NCBI RefSeq assembly: GCF_014201355.1
Contig: NZ_JACHEG010000014.1
Location: 1 to 64,000, forward strand
Direction of reading: 5' to 3'
DNA from: Aliirhizobium wenxiniae
Lineage (GTDB): Bacteria > Pseudomonadota > Alphaproteobacteria > Rhizobiales > Rhizobiaceae
Length of the DNA stretch: 64,000 nt
The notes beneath the pieces are model-generated. The model was given only the letters and a program-made list of their open reading frames with translations, was not told the origin of the DNA and searched no databases. Position 1 is the first letter of the stretch. Each line of letters begins with the position of its first letter. Of this stretch, positions 17,390 to 26,107 are shown in pieces. The translations under genes were made by a program, and so were the position numbers.

Positions 17390-18948
17390 AGCGGATCGGA
17401 ATTGACGTAGGCGGCACCAATACGGATGCCGTGCTCATCGATGGCGAGAAAGTCGTTTCCGCCATCAAGTTTCCCACCACTGCGGATGTGATGCAGGGCG
17501 TCGTCAACGCCATCGGTCACGTCGTGTCCTCGCAGGCGCCGGGCACTTCGCCGATCGACGCCGTGATGATCGGCACGACGCATTTCACCAATGCCGTCGT
17601 CGAGCGCGCCCGTCTGGAACGCATCGCCGCGATCCGTATCGCCATGCCGGCCGGCGCATCCCTGCCGCCGATGATCGACTGGCCGGATGACCTGCGCGAA
17701 AGCGTCGATCCGCTCTCCTTCATGGTGCATGGCGGCCACGAATATGACGGCCGTCCGCTGGTGCCGCTTGCCCGCGACGAAATCCGCGACGCCGCGATGA
17801 AGATCCGCGATGCCGGCATCACCTCAGTCGGCATCACCGCGCTTTTCTCGCCTTTGACCGCTGAAGGCGAACTGGAAGCGGCCGAGATCGTCCGTTCGGT
17901 CATCCCGGATGCCCGCATCACGCTCTCCCACACGCTCGGCCGTATCGGCCTCCTGGAACGCGAAAACGTCACGCTGCTGAACGCCGCCCTTCAGGGCCTC
18001 GGCCGCAAGACGATCGACGCCTTCAAGGATGCGCTGGTCAAGGCCGGCGTCAACGCCCCCTTCTACCTCACCCAGAACGACGGCACCGTCGTGCTGGCGG
18101 ATGTCGCAGCGGCAAACCCGGTCTACAGCTTTGCCTCTGGCCCGACCAACTCAATGCGCGGTGCGGCCTTCCTCACCGGCCTGAAGGAAGCCATGGTCAT
18201 CGACGTCGGCGGCACGACCTCCGATATCGGCTGCCTCGTCGGCGGTTTCCCGCGGGAAGCCAACAATGTCGTCGAAGTCGGCGGTGTGCGCACCCTGTTC
18301 CGCATGCCCGACCTTCTGCCCATGGCGCTTGGCGGCGGCACCATCATTGACCCGGAAACCCGCAAGATCGGCCCGCGCTCGGTCGGTTACCGCATCACCG
18401 AAAAGGCGCTCGTTTTCGGCGGCGATACGCTGACCACGACCGACGTTGCAGTCGCAGCCGGCCTCGTCGAGATCGGCGACCGCGACCGCGTCAAGCATCT
18501 CGACAAGGCAATGGTTGCCGACCTCCTGAAGCGCATCGAAGCCATGGTTGAAGACGGCGTAGACCGGATGAAGACCTCGGCCGAAGGCGTAAGCCTGATC
18601 GCCGTCGGTGGCGGTGCCTTCCTCATCCCGGAAAAGCTGAAGGGTGCGAGCGAAGTGCTGCGCGTCGAACATGCCGGCGTTGCCAACGCACTCGGTGCGG
18701 CGATGGCGCAGGTCTCCGGCGAAGTCGATCAGGTCTTCTCCGACATGTCGCGCGACAAGGCGATTGCCGAAGCCGACCGTATCGCCCGCGAACGCGCAAT
18801 CGAGGCCGGTGCCGATCCGAAGTCGATCACCACGCTGGATACGGAAGACATTCCGATCGCCTATCTGCCGGGTGATGCCCGCCGTGTGCGCGTCCGCGTC
18901 GTCGGCGATATCGCCTTCATGAAGGACCAGAAGAAACAGGCTTCGTAA
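17386..18948 (+). CDS. Hydantoinase/oxoprolinase family protein (HyuA-like)
   Basis: A 520-residue protein with the actin-like ATPase pattern of the hydantoinase A/5-oxoprolinase family: IGIDVGGTNTDAVLID at the N-terminus, MIGTTHFTNAVVER, ASGPTNSMRGA and VIDVGGTTSDIGCLVGG near residue 270. These enzymes hydrolyse cyclic imides such as hydantoins or oxoproline using ATP, usually with a HyuB subunit. No HyuB is found here; the overlapping DUF917 gene takes its place. The length fits the shorter HyuA subfamily that travels with DUF917. I infer that the pair acts on the compound imported by the divergent transporter. Confidence 0.88.
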   Translation: MKRIGIDVGGTNTDAVLIDGEKVVSAIKFPTTADVMQGVVNAIGHVVSSQAPGTSPIDAVMIGTTHFTNAVVERARLERIAAIRIAMPAGASLPPMIDWPDDLRESVDPLSFMVHGGHEYDGRPLVPLARDEIRDAAMKIRDAGITSVGITALFSPLTAEGELEAAEIVRSVIPDARITLSHTLGRIGLLERENVTLLNAALQGLGRKTIDAFKDALVKAGVNAPFYLTQNDGTVVLADVAAANPVYSFASGPTNSMRGAAFLTGLKEAMVIDVGGTTSDIGCLVGGFPREANNVVEVGGVRTLFRMPDLLPMALGGGTIIDPETRKIGPRSVGYRITEKALVFGGDTLTTTDVAVAAGLVEIGDRDRVKHLDKAMVADLLKRIEAMVEDGVDRMKTSAEGVSLIAVGGGAFLIPEKLKGASEVLRVEHAGVANALGAAMAQVSGEVDQVFSDMSRDKAIAEADRIARERAIEAGADPKSITTLDTEDIPIAYLPGDARRVRVRVVGDIAFMKDQKKQAS

Positions 18949-18975
18949 ACGCGGCCCGCCGCGCTACGGTAGCAG

Positions 18976-19017
18976 GAAAATCGACATCCCCGGTCCCGCA
19001 GAGGATCGGGGATTTTC
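18976..19017 (+). terminator. Terminator after the hydantoinase gene
   Basis: ATCCCCG pairs with CGGGGAT, an outer GAAAATC can extend the stem, and TTTTC follows. It separates the DUF917-hydantoinase operon from the alcohol dehydrogenase gene. Confidence 0.65.
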
Positions 19018-19040
19018 ATATTGAAAGGCGAGGATGCGTG

Positions 19041-20081
19041 ATGAAGGCCATGTATTACGAAGCGTTCGAACAGATGCCGGAGATCAGGACGCTTCCCGAT
19101 CCCGAGCCGACCTTCGGAGGCGTGGTCATCAAGGTCGGCGCAACGGGTCTCTGCCGCAGCGACTGGCACGGCTGGAAGGGCCACGATCCGGATATCAGGC
19201 TGCCCCACGTTCCCGGCCATGAACTGGCTGGCAAGGTCGTGGCGACCGGCAAGGGCGTCATGCGCTTCAAGGTCGGCGACCGTGTCACCGTGCCCTTCGT
19301 CTCCGGCTGCGGCCATTGCGCCGAATGCCATTCCGGCAACCAGCAGGTCTGCCCCGACCAGTTCCAGCCGGGCTTCACCCATTGGGGTTCCTTCGCCGAA
19401 TATGTCGCGATCGATTACGCCGACACCAATCTCGTGCACCTGCCGGAAGAAATCGACGATGCGACGGCCGCAAGCCTCGGCTGCCGCTTCGCCACCTCCT
19501 TCCGCGCCGTTGCCGATCAGGCCCGCACTGGCCCCGGCGACTGGGTCGCCGTCCATGGCTGCGGCGGCGTCGGCCTTTCGGCAATCATGATCGCAACCGC
19601 CCTCGGCGCAAACGTCATCGGCATAGACCTGACCGAAGACAAGTTGGCGATGGCGCGCCAATGTGGTGCCGTCGCCACCATCAATGGCAGTTCCGTGCCG
19701 GATGTCGTGGAAGCCGTACGCGAAATCACCAAAGGCGGCGCGCATGTCTCGATCGACGCGCTCGGCCACCCGACGACCTGCTTCAACTCGATCAAGAACC
19801 TGCGCCGCCGCGGCCGCCACGTTCAGGTCGGCCTGATGCTCGGCGAACATGCAACGCCGAAAATCCCGATGGCGCAGGTCATCGGCCACGAGCTGGAAAT
19901 CTATGGAAGCCACGGCATGCAGGCCTGGCGTTACGACGCCATGCTCGCGATGCTGACCGCTGGCAAGATGAAGCCGCAGCAACTGATCTCGAAGCGGGTT
20001 AGCCTCACTGAGGGCGTCTCCGAACTGGTCAATCTCGACAAGGCAGAGACACCCGGCATCGCCGTCATCACGAGCTTTTGA
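19041..20081 (+). CDS. Zinc-dependent alcohol dehydrogenase
   Basis: A 346-residue medium-chain dehydrogenase. The catalytic zinc site is visible as GLCRSDWHGW and VPGHELAG (Cys, His-Glu), and the structural zinc site as CGHCAECHSGNQQVC with four cysteines near residues 92-106. The nucleotide-binding motif is GCGGVGLSA. There is no signal peptide. I prefer the ATG at 19041 to the GTG at 19038, because GAGG lies 7 nt before it. A terminator in front suggests its own promoter or only partial read-through from the DUF917 operon. It should oxidise an alcohol or reduce an aldehyde in the cytoplasm; the substrate is unknown. Confidence 0.88.
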   Translation: MKAMYYEAFEQMPEIRTLPDPEPTFGGVVIKVGATGLCRSDWHGWKGHDPDIRLPHVPGHELAGKVVATGKGVMRFKVGDRVTVPFVSGCGHCAECHSGNQQVCPDQFQPGFTHWGSFAEYVAIDYADTNLVHLPEEIDDATAASLGCRFATSFRAVADQARTGPGDWVAVHGCGGVGLSAIMIATALGANVIGIDLTEDKLAMARQCGAVATINGSSVPDVVEAVREITKGGAHVSIDALGHPTTCFNSIKNLRRRGRHVQVGLMLGEHATPKIPMAQVIGHELEIYGSHGMQAWRYDAMLAMLTAGKMKPQQLISKRVSLTEGVSELVNLDKAETPGIAVITSF

Positions 20082-20101
20082 CCAACGCTTGTCGACATCC
20101 A

Positions 20102-20122
20102 GGGAGGCGAAATCAGCCTCCC
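20102..20122. terminator. Convergent hairpin between alcohol dehydrogenase and LysR gene
   Basis: GGGAGGC (20102-20108) pairs with GCCTCCC (20116-20122) across a 7-nt loop. The right arm overlaps the stop codon of the LysR gene. It can serve both convergent transcripts. Confidence 0.5.
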
Positions 20123-21036
20123 AGAAATATCTCCCGGTTATCCTGCACCACCGTCGTCATGTAGTCGGCGACCGCGCGTACCCGCGGAACCCGGCTCATG
20201 TCGCGATGGCGCACCAGATAATAATGCCGCGTCAACTGCACCTCACGTGGCAGGACGATCTGCAGTTCCGGCCATCGGCGCGCGATGAAATGCGGAAAGA
20301 TGCAAAGCCCCTGCCCCTGCAACGTCGCGGTCAACTGCGCCGAAATGCTGGAACTCTGGAAGCGTGGCTTGATGCCAGGATGCACGTCCCCGAGATAATC
20401 CAGTCCCGGCGCAAAGATCATGTCCTGAATATAGCCGATGAACGGGTGCCGCAGCAGGTCGTCCCGCTTGGTAAGCTCGTGCTTGTCCGCGAGATAACTC
20501 CGCGATCCGTAGATGTTCAGGCGATAATCGGTGATCTTCTCGATCTCATACGGCCCGCCCTTGGGCGGATCGAGCGATATCGCAATATCCGCCTCCTTGC
20601 GGGAAAGCGACATGATCTGCTGGATCGTCACCAGTTCCAAGGACAGGTTGGGATGCTGCGCGGTGAAATCCCCGATCTGATGAGCGAGGAAGAAATTGGC
20701 GATGCCTTCCGGAGCGCTGAGCCGCACGACGCCCTGATGCGGCGCATTGCCTGAGGCGATTTCCGCCTGCAGCCGGTCGGCTTCCGCCTCCATCCGCTCT
20801 GCCGCATCGATGAAACGCTGACCGATCCCCGTCAGCACGTAGCCGCGCGGGTTTCGCTCGAAAAGCTTGACCTTGAGGGTGAATTCCAGCCGGTCAATAC
20901 GGCGGGACACGGTGGCATGGCTGGTTCGCAACTGCCGGGCGGCCACGGAAAGTTGACCGGTGCGGGCCACCGCCAGAAAATACTGGAGATCATCCCAGGT
21001 GAAACCCGGATGGCCGAAACTGGGATTGCTGCTCAT
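20113..21036 (-). CDS. LysR-family transcriptional regulator
   Basis: A 307-residue regulator with the winged helix-turn-helix in residues 13-72 (FTWDDLQYFLAVARTGQLSV, then HATVSRRIDRLE) and a LysR substrate-binding domain from about residue 95. The short VRLSAPEGIANFF and RLNIYGSRSYL segments put it in the subgroup that often controls neighbouring catabolic genes. It is divergent from the branched-chain-type importer. Two copies of TTTTGAACAGAT, one in front of each gene and both reading toward their gene, lie in the 187-bp gap and are the best operator candidates. Confidence 0.92.
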   Translation of the reverse strand: MSSNPSFGHPGFTWDDLQYFLAVARTGQLSVAARQLRTSHATVSRRIDRLEFTLKVKLFERNPRGYVLTGIGQRFIDAAERMEAEADRLQAEIASGNAPHQGVVRLSAPEGIANFFLAHQIGDFTAQHPNLSLELVTIQQIMSLSRKEADIAISLDPPKGGPYEIEKITDYRLNIYGSRSYLADKHELTKRDDLLRHPFIGYIQDMIFAPGLDYLGDVHPGIKPRFQSSSISAQLTATLQGQGLCIFPHFIARRWPELQIVLPREVQLTRHYYLVRHRDMSRVPRVRAVADYMTTVVQDNREIFLGG

Positions 21037-21059
21037 GCTGTCACCCGGCCCGCTCCCTT

Positions 21060-21071
21060 ATCTGTTCAAAA
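21060..21071 (-). promoter_or_regulatory. TTTTGAACAGAT element in front of the LysR gene
   Basis: On the minus strand this 12-mer ends 23 nt before the LysR ATG. It is identical to the plus-strand element at 21181-21192 and inverted relative to it. Probably an operator or shared promoter element. Confidence 0.45.
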
Positions 21072-21180
21072 ATGCACAGATACTGTCCGCAATTAATAGC
21101 GCTCCGCTTCTTGCGTCAACGGGCGTTTTCCTCAACCATGTGCTTATGGAAGTGCTGCTTTGAGGAGGGCGGCCTGCCAA

Positions 21181-21192
21181 TTTTGAACAGAT
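21181..21192 (+). promoter_or_regulatory. TTTTGAACAGAT element in front of the branched-chain-type importer
   Basis: This copy ends 31 nt before the binding-protein ATG and faces the same way relative to its gene as the copy before the LysR gene. Confidence 0.45.
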
Positions 21193-21223
21193 TAGCGCTC
21201 TGCAATCTCTGGGAGGAGACCTT

Positions 21224-22426
21224 ATGCGTAAGACGTTCCTGACGTCGCTGGCCGTGCTGCTGGCGAGCGGCACTGCATTCGCCCAATCAGCATCCGACGG
21301 CAAAGTCAAAATCGGTATTTTGAACGACCAGTCCGGCGTCTATGCCGATTTCGGCGGCAAGTCGTCCGTCGAGGCTGCGAAAATGGCGATCGAGGATTAC
21401 GGCGGCAAGGTGCTCGGCGTTCCGGTCGAACTCGTCAATGCCGACCATCAGAACAAGCCCGACGTCGCCTCCAACATCGCCCGCCAGTGGTATGATACCG
21501 AGCAGGTCGATGCGATCATGGACCTGACCACTTCGTCGGTCGGTCTCGCCGTGCAGGCGCTTTCCAAGGAAAAGAAGAAGATCACCATCAACACCGGTGC
21601 AGCCACGGTCGATCTGACCGGCAAGGCTTGCACGCCCTATGGTTTCCACTGGGCCTATGACACCCACGCTCTCGCAGTCGGCACCGGCGGCGCCATGGTC
21701 AAGCAGGGCGGCGATAGCTGGTTCTTCCTGACCGCCGACTACGCCTTCGGTTATTCGCTGGAACAGCAGACGAGCGATTACGTGAAAGCCAATGGCGGCA
21801 AGGTCTTGGGTTCGGTGCGCCATCCGCTCTCCAGCCAGGATTTTTCGTCATTCCTGCTACAGGCCCAGTCATCCGGCGCGAAGGTCATCGGCCTTGCCAA
21901 TGCCGGCCTCGATACGGCCAACTCAATCAAGCAGGCCGCGGAATTCGGCATCGTTCAGGGCGGCCAGAAGCTGGCGGCACTTCTCTTCACCCTTGCCGAA
22001 GTGCATGGCCTCGGACTGGAAGCGGCTCAGGGATTGACGCTGACCGAGGGTTATTATTGGAACCTCGACGACAAGAGCCGCGAATTCGGCAAGAAATTCT
22101 TCGCCAAGACCAACAAGATGCCGAACATGGTTCATGCCGGCACCTATTCCGCCGTCACCCACTATCTGAAGGCTGTCGAGAAGGCCGGCACGGATGATGC
22201 TGACGCGGTGGCAAAGGCCATGCGCGAAATGCCGGTGGACGACTTCTTCGGGCGCGGCGGCACGGTGGCCGCAAACGGCCGCATGATCCACGACATGTAT
22301 CTCCTGCAGGTCAAGAAGCCGGATGAGAGCAAGGAGCCCTGGGACTATTACACAGTGCTCGCCACCATCCCGGGCAAGGATGCCTATCTCGACCCAGCCA
22401 AGGCCGGTTGCGAGCTGGTGAAATAA
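21224..22426 (+). CDS. Periplasmic substrate-binding protein, branched-chain amino acid type (LivK-like)
   Basis: A 400-residue secreted protein. The signal peptide spans about residues 1-21 and ends in AFA. The mature protein starts with KVKIGILNDQSGVYADFGGKS, the usual beginning of Peripla_BP_6 binders, and contains ELVNADHQNKPDVAS and YTVLATIPG near the end. This subgroup often binds aromatic acids, amides or short alcohol derivatives rather than leucine. GGGAGGAG precedes the ATG. Its stop overlaps the first ATPase gene (TAATG), starting a five-gene importer operon. Confidence 0.92.
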   Translation: MRKTFLTSLAVLLASGTAFAQSASDGKVKIGILNDQSGVYADFGGKSSVEAAKMAIEDYGGKVLGVPVELVNADHQNKPDVASNIARQWYDTEQVDAIMDLTTSSVGLAVQALSKEKKKITINTGAATVDLTGKACTPYGFHWAYDTHALAVGTGGAMVKQGGDSWFFLTADYAFGYSLEQQTSDYVKANGGKVLGSVRHPLSSQDFSSFLLQAQSSGAKVIGLANAGLDTANSIKQAAEFGIVQGGQKLAALLFTLAEVHGLGLEAAQGLTLTEGYYWNLDDKSREFGKKFFAKTNKMPNMVHAGTYSAVTHYLKAVEKAGTDDADAVAKAMREMPVDDFFGRGGTVAANGRMIHDMYLLQVKKPDESKEPWDYYTVLATIPGKDAYLDPAKAGCELVK

Positions 22427-23208
22427 TGGCAGTGCCTCTCCAGGAACTGCACGAGGAGCCGCGGGTGGTCTTATCCGCCCGCGGTCTCTCCAAGAGTTTC
22501 GGCGCTTTTCTGGCTGTTCGGGATGTCGATCTCGATATCCAGCATGCCCGCGTCCACGCGCTGATCGGCCCGAACGGCGCCGGCAAGACGACGGTGTTCA
22601 ATCTTCTTACAAAATTCCTGCAGCCCACGGCGGGCTCGATCACGCTTCTGGGAACCGACATCACCAAAACCCCGCCGGACAAGGTGGCCCGCATGGGTCT
22701 GGTCCGCTCGTTCCAGATTTCCGCGGTTTTTCCGCATCTGACCGTCCTCGACAATATCCGCGTGGCGCTGCAGCGTCCGAACGGCCTTTCCACCCAGTTC
22801 TGGCTGCCGACCTCTGCGCTCGACCGGCTGAACGACCGGGCAGACGAACTGATCGAAACGGTCGGACTGAAACGCGAACGCAATGCCATCGCAGCCGATC
22901 TTTCCTATGGCCGCAAACGTGTGCTCGAAATCGCCACTACGCTGGCGCTCGACCCGAAAGTGCTGCTACTCGACGAACCGATGGCCGGCATGGGCCAGGA
23001 AGATATCGGCACCGTCTCCAACATCATCCGCGAGGTCGCAAAGACCCGCGCCGTACTCATGGTCGAACACAATCTCTCGGTCGTGGCTGACATCTGTCAC
23101 CACGTCACGGTTCTGCAGCGCGGCGAAATCCTTGCGGAAGGCGACTATGCTGCGGTCTCGCAGGATGAACGCGTAAGGCTCGCCTATATGGGCACGGAGG
23201 ACGCGTGA
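22426..23208 (+). CDS. Branched-chain-type ABC ATPase (LivG-like)
   Basis: A 260-residue ATPase with GPNGAGKTTVFN (about residue 52), LSYGRKRVLEIA as signature, LLLDEPMAGM, and the H-loop in VEHNLSVV. The C-terminal LAYMGTEDA is typical of LivG. The ATG at 22426 overlaps the binding-protein stop; an upstream in-frame ATG at 22408 lies inside that gene and is less likely. It works as a dimer with the LivF-like subunit, whose start overlaps its stop. Confidence 0.92.
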   Translation: MAVPLQELHEEPRVVLSARGLSKSFGAFLAVRDVDLDIQHARVHALIGPNGAGKTTVFNLLTKFLQPTAGSITLLGTDITKTPPDKVARMGLVRSFQISAVFPHLTVLDNIRVALQRPNGLSTQFWLPTSALDRLNDRADELIETVGLKRERNAIAADLSYGRKRVLEIATTLALDPKVLLLDEPMAGMGQEDIGTVSNIIREVAKTRAVLMVEHNLSVVADICHHVTVLQRGEILAEGDYAAVSQDERVRLAYMGTEDA

Positions 23209-23912
23209 TGGCAAAACCGCTTCTCGAAGTCTCGAACCTCAATGCCTGGTACGGCGAAAGCCACATCCTGCACGGCGTTAACATGACTGTCGGCGAAGGT
23301 GAAACGATCACCATTTTGGGCCGCAACGGCGTCGGCAAGACGACGACGCTCCGCACCATCATGGGCATCATCCGCGAGCGCAAGGGCGAAATCCGCTTTG
23401 CCGGCAAGGATATGCTCGGCGTGCCCTTGCACCGGACCGCCCATGCCGGCCTCGGTTTCGTACCCGAAGAACGCGGCATATTCTCGACGCTGACCGTGGA
23501 CGAGAACCTGATGCTGCCACCGGTCGTCGCCGATGGCGGCATGCCGCTAGACGAAATCTATGCGCTTTTCCCGAACCTCCATGAACGGCGCGCGAGCCCC
23601 GGCACCAAGCTCTCCGGCGGCGAACAGCAGATGCTCGCCATCGCCCGCATCCTGCGCACCGGAGTGAAACTCCTGATCCTCGACGAACCGACGGAAGGCC
23701 TGGCTCCGGTCATCGTCCAGCGCATCGGCGAGGTGCTGAAAACGCTGAAGCAACGCGGCATGACAGTACTGATGGTCGAACAGAATTTCCGCTTCGCCAG
23801 CCGCGTCGCGGATCGTTTCTACCTTATGGACCATGGCAAGATGGTCGCGGATTTCCCGGTCGGCGAATTGCCCGGACGGATGGATACGCTGCACAAGGTT
23901 CTGGGGGTGTGA
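23208..23912 (+). CDS. Branched-chain-type ABC ATPase (LivF-like)
   Basis: A 234-residue ATPase with GRNGVGKTTTLRTIMG, LSGGEQQMLAIARIL, LLILDEPTEGLAP and VEQNFRFA. LNAWYGESHILHGV at the N-terminus is a LivF hallmark. Start and stop of neighbouring genes overlap as TGATG at 23208. After this gene the tight operon is interrupted by 277 nt that hold a palindromic repeat, and the permease genes follow. Confidence 0.92.
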   Translation: MAKPLLEVSNLNAWYGESHILHGVNMTVGEGETITILGRNGVGKTTTLRTIMGIIRERKGEIRFAGKDMLGVPLHRTAHAGLGFVPEERGIFSTLTVDENLMLPPVVADGGMPLDEIYALFPNLHERRASPGTKLSGGEQQMLAIARILRTGVKLLILDEPTEGLAPVIVQRIGEVLKTLKQRGMTVLMVEQNFRFASRVADRFYLMDHGKMVADFPVGELPGRMDTLHKVLGV

Positions 23913-23989
23913 GGATGGGTCGAATCTCTGAATCGATGGCCGCTCTTCCACCGAAATGGGTCACGGGATATGGCGCGGTGCGGCATACC

Positions 23990-24127
23990 GATCTCCCCCC
24001 TTGTGGGGGAGATGCCCGGCAGGGCAGAGGGGGGCTCCGCCCGCAAGACTCTCTGTCGTTGAGCGTGCTGAACCGTCGTTACCCCCCTCTGTCACTTCGT
24101 GACATCTCCCCCACAAGAGGGGAGATC
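23990..24127. repeat. RIME-like palindromic intergenic repeat inside the importer operon
   Basis: A 138-bp element bounded by 25-bp inverted arms (23990-24014 and 24103-24127) that differ at one position. Inside, CAGAGGGGGG and CCCCCCTCTG form a second pair. The CTCCCCC/GGGGGAGATG... composition is like the intergenic mosaic elements of Rhizobium and relatives. It fills half of the 277-nt gap between the LivF-like and LivH-like genes; all other gaps in this operon are 13 nt or less. It codes for nothing I can see, but its RNA would fold strongly. Confidence 0.8.
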
Positions 24128-24189
24128 ATGGGGAGCTGGCCGCACCGCCTTCAGTCTCTCGGTCTCGCAACACGAGGGAGAACATCGAT

Positions 24190-25077
24190 ATGACCATGAT
24201 CTTCGGCATCCCTCTCCAAGCCTTCATGGGCCAGCTCCTGATCGGCCTGATCAACGGCTCCTTCTACGCGCTCTTAAGCCTCGGCCTCGCCGTCATCTTC
24301 GGCCTGTTGCGCGTCATCAACTTCGCCCATGGCGCGCAATATATGCTCGGCGCCTTCGTCGCGATGCTGATGCTGCAATATTTCGGCATCAACTACTGGT
24401 TCGCGCTTCTGCTGGCACCGATCGTCGTCGGCCTGTTCGGCGCCGTTATCGAACGGCTTCTGCTGTCGCGCCTCTACAAGCTCGACCACCTCTACGGCCT
24501 GCTCTTCACCTTCGGTCTGGCGCTGACCATCGAAGGCACGTTCCGGTATCTCTACGGTTCTTCCGGCCAACCCTATGCGCCGCCGCCGGCACTCACCGGC
24601 GCCACCAATCTCGGCTTCATGTTCCTGCCCAATTATCGCGGCTGGGTCGTCGTCGTGTCGCTTATCGCCTGTATCGGCACATGGCTCCTGATCGAAAAGA
24701 CCAAGCTCGGCGCCTATCTGCGTGCCGCCACCGAAAACCCGACGCTGGTCCAGGCCTTCGGCGTCAACGTGCCAATGCTGCTGACACTCACCTACGCGCT
24801 CGGAGCAGGCCTTGCCGCCTTTGCCGGCGTACTGGCGGCCCCCGTCTATCAGGTCTCGCCGCTGATGGGATCGAACATCATCATCGTCGTTTTTGCCGTC
24901 GTCGTGGTCGGCGGCATGGGTTCGATCATGGGCGCCATCGTCACCGGCTACATGCTGGGCATCGCCGAGGGCCTGACCAAGGTCTTTTATCCGGAAGCCT
25001 CGAACATCGTGATCTTCGTGATCATGGCGATCGTGCTTCTCATCCGCCCCGCCGGCCTGTTCGGCCGAGATGCTTGA
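24190..25077 (+). CDS. Branched-chain-type ABC permease (LivH-like)
   Basis: A 295-residue membrane protein with about eight hydrophobic segments. Typical LivH runs are GLINGSFYALLSLGLAVIFG at residues 17-36, RVINFAHGAQYMLGAF and the ATPase-contact area RAATENPTLVQAFGVNV. A late GGMGSIMGAIVTGYMLGI is also standard. The ATG follows the palindromic repeat by about 60 nt; a second ATG two codons later is possible. The gene lies after an unusual gap but in the same order as in other liv operons. Confidence 0.9.
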   Translation: MTMIFGIPLQAFMGQLLIGLINGSFYALLSLGLAVIFGLLRVINFAHGAQYMLGAFVAMLMLQYFGINYWFALLLAPIVVGLFGAVIERLLLSRLYKLDHLYGLLFTFGLALTIEGTFRYLYGSSGQPYAPPPALTGATNLGFMFLPNYRGWVVVVSLIACIGTWLLIEKTKLGAYLRAATENPTLVQAFGVNVPMLLTLTYALGAGLAAFAGVLAAPVYQVSPLMGSNIIIVVFAVVVVGGMGSIMGAIVTGYMLGIAEGLTKVFYPEASNIVIFVIMAIVLLIRPAGLFGRDA

Positions 25078-25090
25078 GGGAGGCAAAGTC

Positions 25091-26095
25091 ATGAGCCATG
25101 TCGCCCATTCGTCCACAACGAACACAGCCCGGACCGAACGTTCGGCAACTGCCTCGAAAGCCTATGCGGCCTTTCTCGGCATCGGCCTTGTCCTGCTGGT
25201 CGTCGCCCCGATGTTCTTCTACCCAATCTTCCTCATGAAGCTCTTGTGCTTCGCGCTTTTCGCCTGCGCCTTCAATCTTCTGCTCGGTTATACCGGCCTG
25301 CTTTCCTTCGGCCATGCGACCTTTTTCGGCGGTGCCGCCTATTTCACCGCCCATGTCGTGAAAGAATGGGGTGTGACGCCGGAAATCGGCATTCTCATCG
25401 GCGTTGCGGGCGCAGCACTGCTCGGCCTGATCATGGGCTTTTTCGCTATCCGCCGGCAGGGCATCTATTTCGCCATGATCACGCTGGCACTATCGCAGAT
25501 GTTCTTCTTCTTCTGCCTGCAGGCCGGATTTACCCATGGCGAGGACGGTATCCAGTCCGTGCCGCGCGGCCATCTGTTCGGCTTCATCGACCTCGCCGAC
25601 ACGACCAGCATGTACTACTTCGTGCTCGGTGTGTTCCTCATCGGCATGATCGTCATCTGGCGCTTCATCAACTCGCCCTTCGGCATGATCCTGAAATCAA
25701 TCCGCGAAAACGAACAGCGCGCCGTCTCGCTCGGTTATTCGGTGGCCCGTTACAAGCTCGGCGCCTTCGTCATGTCGGCAGCGCTCTCGGGTCTTGCCGG
25801 CGGCACCAAGGCGCTGGTCTTCCAGTTTGCCACGCTGACTGATGTCGGCTGGCAGATGTCCGGCGAGGTCATCCTCATGACCCTTCTCGGCGGCATCGGC
25901 ACGCTGATCGGCCCGGTCTTCGGTGCAGGGCTGGTGGTGACATTGCAGAACTATCTCGCGACCTCGCAATTCCCGGTCACCATCATCACCGGCGTCGTTT
26001 TTATGGTCTGCGTCCTCCTCTTCCGCCGCGGCATCATCGGCGAATTCTACGCCTCACGGCTCGGCCGCAAGCTGGGCTTCGAGCACAGGCGCTGA
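25091..26095 (+). CDS. Branched-chain-type ABC permease (LivM-like)
   Basis: A 334-residue membrane protein. The hydrophilic N-terminus of about 25 residues and the segment FNLLLGYTGLLSFGHATFFG (residues 58-77) mark LivM. SIRENEQRAVSLGYSV is the ATPase-facing loop. I start at the ATG at 25091 because GGGAGG lies 7 nt before it; the earlier ATG at 25070 overlaps the previous gene and has no ribosome site. It pairs with the LivH-like permease. Confidence 0.9.
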   Translation: MSHVAHSSTTNTARTERSATASKAYAAFLGIGLVLLVVAPMFFYPIFLMKLLCFALFACAFNLLLGYTGLLSFGHATFFGGAAYFTAHVVKEWGVTPEIGILIGVAGAALLGLIMGFFAIRRQGIYFAMITLALSQMFFFFCLQAGFTHGEDGIQSVPRGHLFGFIDLADTTSMYYFVLGVFLIGMIVIWRFINSPFGMILKSIRENEQRAVSLGYSVARYKLGAFVMSAALSGLAGGTKALVFQFATLTDVGWQMSGEVILMTLLGGIGTLIGPVFGAGLVVTLQNYLATSQFPVTIITGVVFMVCVLLFRRGIIGEFYASRLGRKLGFEHRR

Positions 26096-26107
26096 TCGGC
26101 ACGAAAC

